Shown piece by piece: positions 11,575-22,043 of a DNA stretch of 64,000 nt; within the stretch, counting starts at the first letter, position 1; each line of letters opens with the position of its first letter. The stretch comes from Naematelia aurantialba (taxonomy: Eukaryota > Basidiomycota > Tremellomycetes > Tremellales > Naemateliaceae): contig JAKFAO010000011.1 in NCBI GenBank assembly GCA_021527695.1, positions 992,001 through 1,056,000 on the forward strand. The letters run 5' to 3'. A program made the position numbers and the translations under genes. The notes beneath the pieces were generated by a model. It ran no database searches. It was not told where the DNA came from and saw only the letters and a program-made list of their open reading frames with translations.

Positions 11575-12146
11575 GACGGGGACCGTCGAGGGGAGGTGAT
11601 AGCAGGAGACGACAACTGGTCAGTGAGATCAGTGATGCTCCTGCCCGCGCAATTACGTAATTATTGACACCCGCGCGTCCATAACGACATGCCAACCGGT
11701 GACGAGTCGCGCCGCGTTTGTCATTTCTTCGCTCAGAGCAAAGGTTTCTGCATAAAGTGGGATCGCACAAGAAAACTGAGGCTGCAGATTGCTTTCCTCA
11801 AGGAGCAGCAGACTCACCTGGACAGTCGCGCAGCTGACCAACCGATGAGTCCGTGCTCTTCTTCGGATTGCGGTTCTGACAGCCGCAGGACATCCTCACT
11901 CCTCAGACTGGTTGAACAACCTGATGTTCCGAATCGCTTTCTCTCACTGATTGATCTCTATTCTTTCAAATAAGTGCCGGCACGAGTTGGCCACAGGCCA
12001 CATGCGCGAGTGGCCTGTCACTTCCGTATAATCAGCGATCCGTGTACGTCGGCTTCATACGGCAACCTAGTCTACAGGACGTATTTGCCACCCACCACCT
12101 AGTCTTGGGAACGTGTCAATGATACTTTGGTCTAAGCTTCTCTGAT
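11575..12146. other. Intergenic region between SEC10 and the paralogue array
   Basis: This holds the SEC10 promoter side. A 94-codon plus-strand frame (11689-11973) is present but has no recognisable domain and I do not call it a gene. Otherwise nothing is seen. Confidence 0.4.
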
Positions 12147-12839
12147 TCAGCAGCGGGAGGCGCAGGAGAAGCAACTCCACCAAGACTTCCGTTGTTGCCT
12201 GGACTGTGGTCGTGTACCATGCTCCATTCGCACTGTTCTGTCAAAATCCAAGAAATCGAGTTCTGTTTCCAGCCGCTTCCTGACTGCTTGTTCCCCACCT
12301 GTGAGATGCTTTCTGGCCTCGATGGTCACAATCCATGATTCCACATCGGCTTCAAGCTTGATATTCCATTGGAGCCGCACAGTGTCACCAATAGTCGCCA
12401 GGTCTTGATGCCATACGTCCTTCGATCCTTGTAGGGTTTCCGATGTTGGTACAGCTACTGTCTCCTCCGGCCGTGCCGACACTTGTGTGGCAACAGTCCT
12501 TGAATGCTCGGAACCATGCGTCTGCTCGCTCTCGTTCTCCGAGAGCAGCCGTGCGGCCTTGACGAGGCTCGCAGTAGTGATTTGGGGGCTTTCGAAACGC
12601 TCTAGGAGTTTTCCGGACAGCGTCCAATTCGATACTTTTCCTGCCTTGACCACCAGACCGTCATACGTATCCCTGCTGCGCTTTGAATGCAATGCTGTCC
12701 ACTGGCTAATCTCTGTGTCGGCATAATCCCGCAGTATTTGTAGCGCTTCCAATCTCTCTCGCCGCTCAGTCATCAAGGCGCTGGCAGTACTTTTGAAAAT
12801 CATAGGGGCTCGGGAATGTGGCTGTTGCGTGACTGACAT
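12147..12839 (-). CDS. Unknown protein, paralogue array member D, Cys-rich tail
   Basis: An uninterrupted 230-residue frame from ATG 12839. I do not recognise a known family. Near residues 25-75 it reads RLEALQILRDYADTEISQW, then DTYDGLVVKAGKVSNW, which parallels the helix and DG-hydrophobic step in the three genes upstream. Near residues 165-180 it reads WIVTIEARKHLTGGE, closely like WFVRVETARHPVTGR in the gene at 16542. It ends WWSCFSCASRC, a cluster of four closely spaced cysteines after a basic stretch, which would suit S-acylation or metal binding (inference). It is the most divergent and last gene of a four-gene minus-strand array. Confidence 0.6.
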   Translation of the reverse strand: MSVTQQPHSRAPMIFKSTASALMTERRERLEALQILRDYADTEISQWTALHSKRSRDTYDGLVVKAGKVSNWTLSGKLLERFESPQITTASLVKAARLLSENESEQTHGSEHSRTVATQVSARPEETVAVPTSETLQGSKDVWHQDLATIGDTVRLQWNIKLEADVESWIVTIEARKHLTGGEQAVRKRLETELDFLDFDRTVRMEHGTRPQSRQQRKSWWSCFSCASRC

Positions 12840-13294
12840 TCGGGCAGATTCGAATAGTCTACGGTACGGTGGAAGATAGTGGGTGTGCGAGGGTCAGAAA
12901 GTTCGGAGGACCTGCAGGAAGCAGAGAGTATACGCGTACTCGTCGGCGAACTGCCTTACAAAGGATCGTGTCATCGATCTTGTGCTCCACGATCGTAGTG
13001 CAGTCTTCTGGCCGATGTCACTGGGACGCATAGGTTCTTTCACACCAAGGATGTCCGACGCCTTCTTGCCGGAGAACCACTGTGAACAGTTCCCGGCAGC
13101 GCAGGTTTACTTCCCACCACAGTATTCAGGCGACACGCTGCAAGGAGTGAGAGACAGAGGCGCAACTTCCTTTCAAAGGGTGCAAGCGGCTCCTGGCACT
13201 GCTCTCATGTTATCACTTTGCAGCCGGTACGTGGCAGTAAGCAGTCTAGTTTTCAGGCATCTGCTCTGGCAACGTCTACAGACGGCCCAACAAC
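12840..13294. other. Intergenic spacer in the paralogue array
   Basis: This is the spacer upstream of member D and downstream of member C. No coding frame or motif that I can support. Confidence 0.4.
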
Positions 13295-13924
13295 CTACAC
13301 GTATCTGCAGGATCTGACAATAGTGTCGGTGTCCGTCTTTTCCTGCGCGTCATAGGAGGATGCTGAGCGGGAAACGATAGAGGTGATTTGGGTGCGCGTC
13401 TGGGGCATCCTGAGAGTGACGCCCGGGTGGTGTCCAGGAGCAACATCGAAGTCGTACGCCATGGTCAAGAACGCGACATCATCCTGTGGAGGCACTGGGT
13501 GCCAATCAGATTGCATCGCCTGCAAGCCGATCCGCAATTTGTGGCTGCCATCCGTGTATCTTGTAATGGTCATCATGGGTCGCAATCGGGGGTTCCCCAA
13601 TTCATCAGGGTAAATTGAGGGGATGACCCAGGTCCACGCACTGAAGAGCAGACTCTGTGGAGCCGAGTTTATGGCGTGTAGGAACGGGCCGCACAAGTAT
13701 CGTGTCGGGACCTCCGAACCTGATGGCAAGGTGATGCCATCAAATTCTCGACTACCGCGCCGACTATGAGCCTGCAGGAGAAGTCGGAGGAGATGAACGG
13801 CTTCGTGCTTCAAGTCACAGCGTACCTTCCAAAAGTCTGGGTCCTCTCCTCGCCAATTCGTCGTTATCACCCGTGTAGGACGAGAAATCTGCGAAGACCT
13901 CGGAAGGGGGCCATACCACTCCAT
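13295..13924 (-). CDS. Unknown protein, paralogue array member C
   Basis: An uninterrupted 209-residue frame from ATG 13924, not a known family. It contains EDPDFWKVRCDLKHEAVHLL (residues about 27-46), then EFDGITLPSGSEVPTRYLCG, a segment nearly matching PTRHLCEPILARI of member B. A middle strand reads RPMMTITRYTDGSHKLRIGL, at the place of the W-hydrophobic-V strand of the others. The tail is Ser/Thr-rich (SRSASSYDAQEKTDTDT) and short, so this copy lacks the long acidic or Pro-rich C-terminal region of members A and B and may be C-terminally truncated or spliced. Confidence 0.65.
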   Translation of the reverse strand: MEWYGPLPRSSQISRPTRVITTNWRGEDPDFWKVRCDLKHEAVHLLRLLLQAHSRRGSREFDGITLPSGSEVPTRYLCGPFLHAINSAPQSLLFSAWTWVIPSIYPDELGNPRLRPMMTITRYTDGSHKLRIGLQAMQSDWHPVPPQDDVAFLTMAYDFDVAPGHHPGVTLRMPQTRTQITSIVSRSASSYDAQEKTDTDTIVRSCRYV

Positions 13925-15129
13925 GCTTGTTCTCCTGTGGCTTTTCTCTTCGCAAGGTGGAAGTAAGTGTTATGCGGTTTGAATGTCACTTGCCGTGTAT
14001 CGGGGATCTAAAGTACCTAACTGTCTTGTCCCTACTTTTCAAGCTTGCTCATCCGGGAACGAAGGCCTACGTTATCAGAAAGGTTGCCATACTTCGCTGA
14101 TGACCTATTCAACGAACCTTGTTTGGTTCGGCAGAATTATGGGTTACTGAAGCCTTGAGAAGGCTCTGCTTTCTGCCCTCACAGAAGCTCCGTGTCGCGT
14201 TGTGAGTACGAAAAAGGTGGTAATTCGACGAAGTCGGACAGACGAGACACGGATAACTGACATCCTTCGCCGGGTTGGCCGCTAGCCGTCACTGCAGGTG
14301 TTGGGATACTCTGTGATGAATCACTTCCCTATTAAGTGCACTTATGTGACTACCATCAAATATAAAGCTACAGAGCTACGCGGGTGTCCTTTCAAAGACT
14401 CTTAGCTTCTTGGGTGTCCTACAGTCGCTTCTCGGGTGGATATACCCAGGTCCGTGCGCAGTACAAGCGCGGCCGAAATGAGTGATGATTCTTTTCCTTT
14501 GTGTTTGTGGGTCCAACTCTCTAACTACCCACCCCTCGGCCAGTAAGGAGATGGGATGCCACCCTATCCGACCACGCGCTGTCACCCGCTGTCCGGGTGT
14601 CATGGAATCCATGGCACTTCCCCTTTTTGGATATATCGTCTAAGGGAACCCGTATCGCCCCGAACGTGCCCCGTCCCTTAGTAATCCATTCGATGAGTCC
14701 CTGTAGGGTGACGTAGTCCCTCGTATATAGCAGATCAACTCTGTCTCGATATCCTCATCGAATGTATCGCATCTCATCTCAAGTATACATCCGTTCTATA
14801 TTGAAACCGTTCGTCCACGCCAGGTATACCACCGCCGTAACCCGTACCGCAGCCCGTGACACCGGGCCGCCCTCCTTGTATCGTGGAGCCAACCAAGGAA
14901 GTGAGACGGTGAAACAGCTTGGCTCGCCAGGTGGGGCTCGGGGCGGAAAATCAAATACAAGCATGACGTTCCCTTTAGGTGAGTGGCGCTCCCAGAACAC
15001 AAAGGACTGTCTCATAACATAGTATTCGGCTGACGTACATGTCTACAGGATAGTCAGATGAGCTGTCCAAACAAGGCTGTCACATCATCATCCATGAACG
15101 TCCGCTTGGTCTGAAGAGGGGTTTTTCCA
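13925..15129. other. 1.2-kb intergenic region inside the paralogue array
   Basis: No gene is supported. A short minus-strand frame at 14779-15015 (78 codons) and another at 14376-14612 have no clear relatives here. A TATA-like stretch, cgtatatagc, lies near 14730. The spacing suggests a lost or decayed array member, but I see no convincing remnant. Confidence 0.35.
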
Positions 15130-16005
15130 TCAAGGTGGCAACCTCTGCAGTTCAGCACTGGTTGCATCCTGTATGTCGGTGTCAGTCGTGAGAGGTGCAG
15201 GCCTACCAGGGACCTTTGTGTTGGTCTCCTCGACGGGGCAGGTTTCTCTTGTAGAGCCGCTTCCAGCTACCGAGCCTATGGCTGAGATGTTTTCATCCTT
15301 AGGCCCTACCAGGGGGAACCTGGAGTATGATACGGCGTTCCAGGGAATCAATGTAGAATCCTCTGGGTTCCTCTGGAGCTTGCAATGAGGGAAGCTGGAA
15401 CCAGAGAGAGTCACTTCATTGTACATGTCCACTGATCCAACCATCGTATACGGGCGGTCCTCGGACCTCCTAATTGTAGAGACTCTCAGTACCGGGTAAG
15501 CATCCTTGCTCTGGATGAGGTACTTCACCTGCAAGTTCAGGAACGAGCGGACATCCTTAACCGACACTTTGCTTCTGCCGTAGGCCAGGGGCTTGAGATT
15601 AAAGCTGAGCAGGAGATAGCGGCTCCCATTTCCCTCCTCTACCGAGACCACCCACCCGTTGTCGGATGTAGGGCCGTTCCAGATGGATTTGTGCCAGGAC
15701 TGCCAGACAGCGGTAGCATGTTCAGCAGGAGCACCGATGATTCTGGCGAGAATCGGCTCGCACAAGTGCCGGGTTGGGATAAACTGATCCGAATGCAGGA
15801 CGATGCCATCCAACGCTGGTCGCTCACTTCCCTTCCAAGAGCTCTTTTTCAGCGCTTGTCGTAGAAGATGCATTGCCACGCACTGCAGCTGGCGGCGAGT
15901 GTTCCATACATCCTCGTCCTCCGGCAACGCCGTGGCTGTTGGTTGTAGTGGTGGAGCCTCGTCCGGAAACTGCGGCAACCTGTACCAGATGCTGCTGTTA
16001 CTCAT
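15130..16005 (-). CDS. Unknown protein, paralogue array member B
   Basis: An uninterrupted 291-residue frame from ATG 16005, of unknown function. It reads LPEDEDVWNTRRQLQCVAMH (about residues 28-47), then ALDGIVLHSDQFIPTRHLCE, WVVSVEEGNGSRYLLLSF, and a later beta-like run VKYLIQSKDAYPVLRVSTI. These blocks keep the order ED-x-W, DG-hydrophobic, W-V-V strand seen in members A and C. The last 70 residues are Ser/Thr/Pro-rich. No signal peptide or membrane segment is visible. The gene stands head-to-tail with its neighbours, as expected from tandem duplication followed by strong divergence. Confidence 0.7.
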   Translation of the reverse strand: MSNSSIWYRLPQFPDEAPPLQPTATALPEDEDVWNTRRQLQCVAMHLLRQALKKSSWKGSERPALDGIVLHSDQFIPTRHLCEPILARIIGAPAEHATAVWQSWHKSIWNGPTSDNGWVVSVEEGNGSRYLLLSFNLKPLAYGRSKVSVKDVRSFLNLQVKYLIQSKDAYPVLRVSTIRRSEDRPYTMVGSVDMYNEVTLSGSSFPHCKLQRNPEDSTLIPWNAVSYSRFPLVGPKDENISAIGSVAGSGSTRETCPVEETNTKVPGRPAPLTTDTDIQDATSAELQRLPP

Positions 16006-16541
16006 AGCGTTCGCTGTGGGTTTTTGCCAGAAACGAGAGTGAGACTGGTCTCGACGAAGTTTGAGGCAGCGTGTAACTGTAAAGCTCGAAGAGTGATCAG
16101 TGCCAGGTGCTTGGAGGTGAGGTGGTCGGTCGTTAAAGGCATTTTACGTCTTGAGACGAAGAAGCCCTCGTTTCTAGGAACTTTGCGAGGCGCCTTCCAC
16201 GTGAAAGGGCGAGAAAGGTTAAAGCGGTTCGGTCAACGAGCGATCGCCGGCCCCCGAGTTACTCGGCTCCAAACATACTCCAAACAAGAACGCTTACGTT
16301 TAGGGGGCATAGTCAAGCCACCTGGGGTCTCGCCGGGATGATGGTCTTCTGAAATTGACAAAGAAGGCTCACAAGTCCGAGTAGTGACGTCCTCAAGCGA
16401 TGATAGGACGAAGGAGCCGACTCTTTGCACCACTGTCCATAAGATACATTAGATATCTTACTGCTCCTTACAAGATTCTCGTTTACTGCCTGTCTCTTCC
16501 CCTGGGCTCTGAGGACTTCCGCTCTATCCGTAAAGACGCGC
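16006..16541. other. Intergenic spacer in the paralogue array
   Basis: The spacer separates members A and B. No gene is supported; a plus-strand frame at 16024-16341 has no features. Confidence 0.4.
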
Positions 16542-17573
16542 CTACCACTGCGATGGCAGCACATGAAAGTATCCATAAGGGTATCTAAAGATCGATCTAC
16601 ACTTATCAGCTGTCGCCACCAACACACCAAGCTTCTGCACTTGCCTTTCTGACACTTGCCATGCTGCCAGGTCCATCTCGGTGTGGCTCTGTCCCATGCT
16701 CTGATTAGGACCCCAAGCGTCGTCCCAGTCTGGTTGACCCCATGTGTCCTCCCCGTCTGGTTGATGCCCAGTGTCCTCCTCGTCTGATGGACCCCACTCA
16801 TCCTGCCAGTCTGGTTCCGTAAAATGTGACACTGGAGTAGACGACAATTCACGTGTAAAGCGCTGCCTCTCTCCTGCCGGGGGGCCACCCATGGCTCCAG
16901 GGAAAGTGTCGAGTCTGACGGGGACATTCCGCACATATATGTCGGAAGTGTCACCGGACGGCCAGCACCTGAAGGCAGTGCGCCTCAGCAAGCTTGTCGC
17001 CTGCATCCGAGGAACCATCTCGGCCTCAAACTCCACGGTGTAAGTCAGGTTGAGAAAGTTGCAGGGATGTGTGGCCTCGGCCGGCAACCAGCCGCCTGTC
17101 TGTTCTGCCATGGCAACAAAGCTTGATAGCGTGAGACTCAAGGGTAGGTGTCGGCCCGTGACGGGATGCCGCGCGGTCTCAACCCGAACAAACCACTTGT
17201 GCTCCAGCGGTGGCGGAGTCATCGGGCGCAGCCAGTTGACGGTTTGCACGACCCATTCCGGATGCGCGTGGGAGATCGTTTCCAACAGCGGATGCAGCAG
17301 ACTGAGAGTGGGAAGCATCATCTTCTTCGATTGGGGAAACGGCGTCATCGTCGTTGCTCGACAAACCAAGCCATCAAAATACGGATCTGCGTCGCCTCGT
17401 TCTTGGGCGAAGATGAGACGGAACTTGGCGAGCGCCTGTTCCCTAAGGTGGCATCGTGCAGCCCAGACTTCTGGATCTTCGCTCGTGCTGTTCGGCGTGG
17501 ACGATACAGGTGCGTCCATCCAAACTCTAGATATCAGGTTATCAGACCGACCAAAGCTGTTTTGGATACTCAT
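16542..17573 (-). CDS. Unknown protein, paralogue array member A
   Basis: An uninterrupted 343-residue frame from ATG 17573, of unknown function. It contains EDPEVWAARCHLREQALAKF (about residues 32-51), PYFDGLVCRATTMTPFPQSK, WFVRVETARHPVTGRHLPLS, then LNLTYTVEFEAEM. About residues 254-290 form an acidic Trp/Gly/Pro repeat region (DEWGPSDEEDTG, EDTWGQPDWDDAWG). Member A is the longest copy. A TATA-like sequence, ACTATAACC on the minus strand, lies about 80 bp upstream of the ATG, at roughly 17650-17658. No catalytic motif of a known enzyme class is visible. Confidence 0.7.
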   Translation of the reverse strand: MSIQNSFGRSDNLISRVWMDAPVSSTPNSTSEDPEVWAARCHLREQALAKFRLIFAQERGDADPYFDGLVCRATTMTPFPQSKKMMLPTLSLLHPLLETISHAHPEWVVQTVNWLRPMTPPPLEHKWFVRVETARHPVTGRHLPLSLTLSSFVAMAEQTGGWLPAEATHPCNFLNLTYTVEFEAEMVPRMQATSLLRRTAFRCWPSGDTSDIYVRNVPVRLDTFPGAMGGPPAGERQRFTRELSSTPVSHFTEPDWQDEWGPSDEEDTGHQPDGEDTWGQPDWDDAWGPNQSMGQSHTEMDLAAWQVSERQVQKLGVLVATADKCRSIFRYPYGYFHVLPSQW

Positions 17574-18191
17574 TTCCGCGGACGCTCAAGTACTTGGATT
17601 TCTGGAGACCTGTCAGTGGGGAGCAGCGGAAAAGAGGAGGATGCTGGGAGGTTATAGTATGCAGTGGCAAATTCGGTGCTGACTGATTGTAATTACAGGT
17701 AATTGCGAGGCTGTATCGCACCAAGGGAGTTTTGCAGTGCAGCAGGGAAGGCCTGCTGCTACAACGCCGTCTCGACGTGTATGCTATGACTAACTCCACA
17801 CTCCTTCCACGAGAGGGGCGTATGGTCACCGTTGTCGGCTCGGTTAGGGTGTGTGTTCGCGTCCGTTGCTGATCCGCCAGAATTTGTAGCGGTTCAGCTT
17901 GCTCCGTTGTGAGAACTGGTGAAAGAGTCATACTATGTATTAACACCATTCACCGTGTGTCTCAAAGCTGGAGCAGCATCAACAGCATCTGGCAGATGAG
18001 TCTATCGAGATGAAAATAGGGCAAACAATGATCTTGTGGGCATGACCGCCGCTTCCCATCGACCGCTGTAGATAGCAAGAAGGAACTGAATATACATATA
18101 CCAGATACTCAGAGTTTCTCACAACCCCAGACACTGATCCGCTGTAGGTCCTCAACCTAGATCCTTCTCTGATAGTGGGACAAGGGTGCCC
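17574..18191. other. Intergenic region upstream of member A
   Basis: This contains the promoter side of member A and the 3' side of the GNAT gene. No gene is supported. Confidence 0.4.
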
Positions 18192-19577
18192 CTACAGCAT
18201 CTTGCGCTCGTATTTGCCCCCCGGCCGTATCCCACCACCTTTTGCTTCGGGCCACTCCATGTTCTCCTTCTCGACAAGCACCAGCCCGTTCTTAAGCACG
18301 ACCCGTATAGAGCCCGGGTTGTTGTCCTCGACATGCTATGAATATAAGTTCAGATCAGCTCTATCCCCATTCTTGCGGTCTTCTTCCTCCTCCTCCTTCC
18401 TTCCTCCTTCCTTCCTTCCTCCTTCCTTCCGTCTTCCTTCCTCCTCCTCCCTTCTCCAGGTATCTTTTCTGGCCAATTATCTGCTCCTTCCTCCCTTTTG
18501 GTTCTGACTGCCCGTCCAGAGACAGGGAGAAGACGCTTCGTGACTCACCGCAATGATCGCCTTGATGTCCATCCAATTCCTCGCCCAGCCCTCAATCAAA
18601 CACCCTACCATCTCACTCATCACTCCCCTCCCATGATACGCCGGATCAAGCACATATCCCAACACCCACTCCTGCTCCTTATTCGGCAGGCGCAGGACGT
18701 CTTCAGGAGTCATGTCTGCCTTGTCGACGTGGGGGCCGAGGTTGATGTCCCCAACTATTTGGCCGGTGGAGACATCTATCAGAGATTTGAAGGGGCACCC
18801 GGGGATATGTATGCGCTTTCCGGCCTGCGTTTCGCCTGGTGGGACGAGGGAAGATGAGAGGAGCGGCGTTTCGGTTGGAACTGGGGAGGGGAGGCGCGAG
18901 GCGAGCTGGGAGAGGAGATCGCGGTGTGTTGGAAGGGTGGACGAGACCCTCTCCTCGGCGAAGCTTCGCGGCATCCTAGAGATGATCAGGCCTTGTTTGA
19001 GATAACAAGTTTGAGATACAATCTTCAGCAGGAAGATCTCTCACTCACGGGTACGGCAGCCGAAACAGCCTTTGCCCAACGACCGGATGGTTGAACAGCG
19101 CGACCTGTGCCCATCAGTCGGTGTCTATCGACGCAATGTGCGGCCGGCCTCGACACGAGTTGATCACTGGTACGGGAGGGATGTGGCGCAGATAGACTGT
19201 GGAGGAGGTGAGACAGCTGCGGACGCTGCAGAGAGGCTTCCGTTTAGGTTGATAGAACGGTGGGGCCCGGTTGTGTCGAGCAAAGGCGGATGGACGTGCA
19301 GAGGGTGAGTACGAAAAAGAGAAAGGGACGGATACAACTGCACAGGTGACAGCAAGTGCAGAGAGCAGGGGCAAGCGGAGAGAGCAAGAGAGCAGCCCGC
19401 TCGTGGGTCGTCACCCACCAGGTCATCCTCGATCCCCTCATGGAACGGCACGAGCCTCAAGGTCGGAAAACTTGGCAACTGGAGGTACGCTTCTTCCAAT
19501 TCCGCATCCCACTTCAAACTCCTGCCCAGCGACACTCTGTACGCCTCTGAGCTGGCATCCGGCTTATTGTTCCCCAT
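18192..19577 (-). CDS. GNAT-family N-acetyltransferase
   Basis: Four exons (19577-19419, 19104-19049, 18975-18549, 18335-18192) join in phase to 261 residues. The protein starts MGNNKPDASSEAYRVSLGRS. It then has LRLVPFHEGIEDDL-VALFNH, the beta1-alpha1 region of the RimJ/RimL type. The acetyl-CoA loop area reads WVLGYVLDPAYHGRGVMSEM (the Q/RxxGxG/A-like HGRGV), and KAIIA-HVEDNNPGSIRVVL-KNG is the characteristic late strand and helix. The substrate cannot be told from sequence. Intron 1 is long (314 nt) and intron 3 holds a pyrimidine microsatellite. The in-frame codons extend upstream to an ATG at 19643, so an alternative longer start exists. Confidence 0.85.
18378..18456 (+). repeat. TTCC/TCC pyrimidine microsatellite in a GNAT intron
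   Basis: This is a run of tcc and ttcc units about 80 bp long, entirely inside the last intron (18336-18548) of the acetyltransferase. On the transcribed minus strand it is a purine tract (gga/ggaa). Confidence 0.85.
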
Positions 19578-19989
19578 CTCGTCGATTGTTCCCCGTCCTT
19601 CGTCGCCTCCTTGATGAGCCCTTGTATTGGAAAGCCGGTACAAAAACAGCCCAAGTCAATAGCAGCACCCCTACTATGCACACTGTTTACGACCGTAGAT
19701 GTGATTCATGAGCAATACGATCATGCTTGCCTAGATGAATTATCGAGTCGGACGATGCGCTGACCGCGTGGGACAACATCCAGGAAATCTTATCGGCGGA
19801 CTCGTCGGCAAGCCCCGAAACCTGACTTGGTCGCGACATTCTATGCTATACGCTATTCACTGATCACTGCGTGGAATGCATAACAGAACAGTCTTGCATG
19901 CAATGCTCGCTGGACCATGCTCATTAACAATCTCGTCTCTACCCTCTACCAACCTTTCCTGCACATACTAATCGTACATTACCACTTCG
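19578..19989. other. Intergenic region, two minus-strand genes
   Basis: This lies between the GNAT start and the stop of the next minus-strand gene. No gene or clear motif is seen. Confidence 0.4.
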
Positions 19990-21434
19990 TCACCCCGCCA
20001 AACCCTGACCCCCACCACCCCCATGCCCATGCCTTCGCCCTCCCCTTCTTCTCTCCCCGTCTCTCCCCTCACTCTCGTCCTTGCCCATACCCATACTTCG
20101 TCGCTTCGCCGCGCGTCCTCTCGCGCTGCTCGGAGTCACTGGCGGGGCGGGATGTACCGTTCCCGCCTCGTCCACCTCCATCACAGTATCTACCATCGGT
20201 CGTTTGTTTCCTATCTGCACATTCTGGGCTGGTTGGGGTCCAGCTGGCGGAAGCGGGAGAGATTGGGGAGTGTTGGCAGGAAGAGTCGGGTTGAACGTTG
20301 CTGAAATAGGGACCGTCGTGTTGGAAGATGTAGAAGAAGAGGATGCAAGCGCTGTAGGACGGTGGGCAAATCGAATGGGGGACGGTCGAGCACGAGCAGC
20401 GGTATTAGTGGCGCGGGGAAGGGGTGCAGTCGGAGCCAAGGGGGAGGAGGCGATACCCTGCGGAGTGGGCTGGTACGACGAGCTAGAGGACTCGGTCGCC
20501 GCTGGCGTGGAGACCGCGCGGTTTGAGTACGAGTCGAGAGGAGTAAAGGCTTTGTCCAGCACAGGGGCGGACGCATGCCGAGGGAGGTGTTGGAGAGCCT
20601 GCTTGGCTAGAGCCGCATGCCGAGTCTTGTCGGCATTCGGAGGTTCGTCCTCATCAGCCGCAAAAGCTGCCATTGCGATCTGCGTACGGGGTATCAGCAT
20701 CGCACCAGAAGGGGTAAGCGCAAAAGGAACGGGACTGCGAGGTATGCAAGCTCAACAGGGATCAGAGTACAGGTGCTTGAATCACAAGCGGGTGGGGCCG
20801 GAGTGTAGGGGGGAAAAGTCAGAGAGCAGGTGCGAGCACAGAAAGATATGCTAGAGGGTCGGAGTGTCGATGGCGAAGAAGGACAGTTTAGGAAAGGATG
20901 GCGAGAAGGGAGTCTGACCCACCTCTCTTGCTTCCGCCCAGTCCATCAACCTAGACAAAGTCTGCGTCGCGTCCTGCCCCGCCCCAATTGAGCTTTGCAC
21001 GGTGCTCAACACGTCGGCCCTATTCACATGAGCGTTCAACAGAGCACCTGTCTGTGTGGGAAAGCTCACAGGCATGCTGCGTAACCGACTTGGTATCCTT
21101 GCTACAGCGATTTAGTCATCACTTGCGGCGCGTATGGCCGGCTCACCTTGGTATATGACAGACCACTCTTATACAGATTCGTGATACTCAACGCAGCCGC
21201 TACGTGAATCAGCATCTCTCCACGGATGTACATCGGCAGTGACATGAGGACGGGGTGGATGGAAAGATTGAAAATGATAATAGAAGTGGAAGCCGGTGAG
21301 CGGAGAGCGAGGAGAGAAAGCGGAAGGACCGTGTGGAAGGGTGAGGTGGACGCACCTCTGAACTTGTCGCCCAGTTCTCGTTCGGCATCAGCCAGACCAG
21401 GTGGCAGCGTCGACGTGAGCGCTGAGAGATCCAT
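19990..21434 (-). CDS. Conserved hypothetical protein with a GY-x-x-GYAAC helix
   Basis: Five exons (21434-21356, 21199-21147, 21101-21070, 21019-20923, 20679-19990) join in phase to 316 residues. The N-terminal 90 residues form an ordered helical block, MDLSALTSTLPPGLADAERE, then ALSITNLYKSGLSYTK, then QGYQVGYAACLADVLSTVQ and SRLMDWAEARE. The remaining 225 residues are Ser/Pro/Ala-rich and probably disordered, ending in a basic Arg/Gly/His tail (RRGGRRHGHGGGGG) that could bind nucleic acid. I recall similar LYK...GY...CL-x-D-L helices in other fungal proteins of unknown function but cannot name the family. The phase-perfect joining of short exons supports a real gene. Confidence 0.75.
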
Positions 21435-22043
21435 CGTGCTCTTGCTGCTCGAGAAATACTGATGATCAACAGAGAACGGTCGAAGACAGGCGGCGAAGAA
21501 GATGAGACACGACAGCAGACGCATAAAGACAAGGCCCCCCCCGGGTTAGGGGAAAGAAGATTGCCACTTGAGGGGAGGAACGATTAAGAAAACTCAGCAG
21601 GGGTTCTGTTGACGCGTATTGGGTATTGGTTCGAGTTAGTTCCACCTCTTGTTTACACGACTCGCAGTGCATGGGCTAGCGTATGCTATACGAGACTGCG
21701 CTCGAGTGTTTGTACATGGGAAGACTGCATCACATCTTGCATTAAACATGGTCACTGGGATCGCATCTTCAACTGATATGCACACTAGTGGAGCATGCCA
21801 TGTGCTGCACTCTCTCATCGCCCGTGCATACCCCTCATACCCCTCATCGATCGGTCCATCATCTCAAACATGGCCCCGAGAGGTCCAGCATGACGCATCT
21901 GCTCATACCGCTGGTCAAACTGCGGCAATGGCCCAAAACCCATGTCCGGTCGGCGCCTGGACATCGGCGCCCAGCCGGGCGGATCACTGATATTGTTCAG
22001 CAGAGATTCCCAGCACGACTGCGAAAGGGACTGGACCTCACAC
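21435..22043. other. Intergenic region
   Basis: The region contains only short overlapping frames (for example 21649-21990 plus). No gene is supported. Confidence 0.4.

Noticed and set aside
20081..20854. A 257-codon plus-strand frame
   Set aside because: It is antisense to the last exon of the hypothetical gene 19990-21434, whose five exons join in phase; the GC-rich code keeps the opposite strand open.
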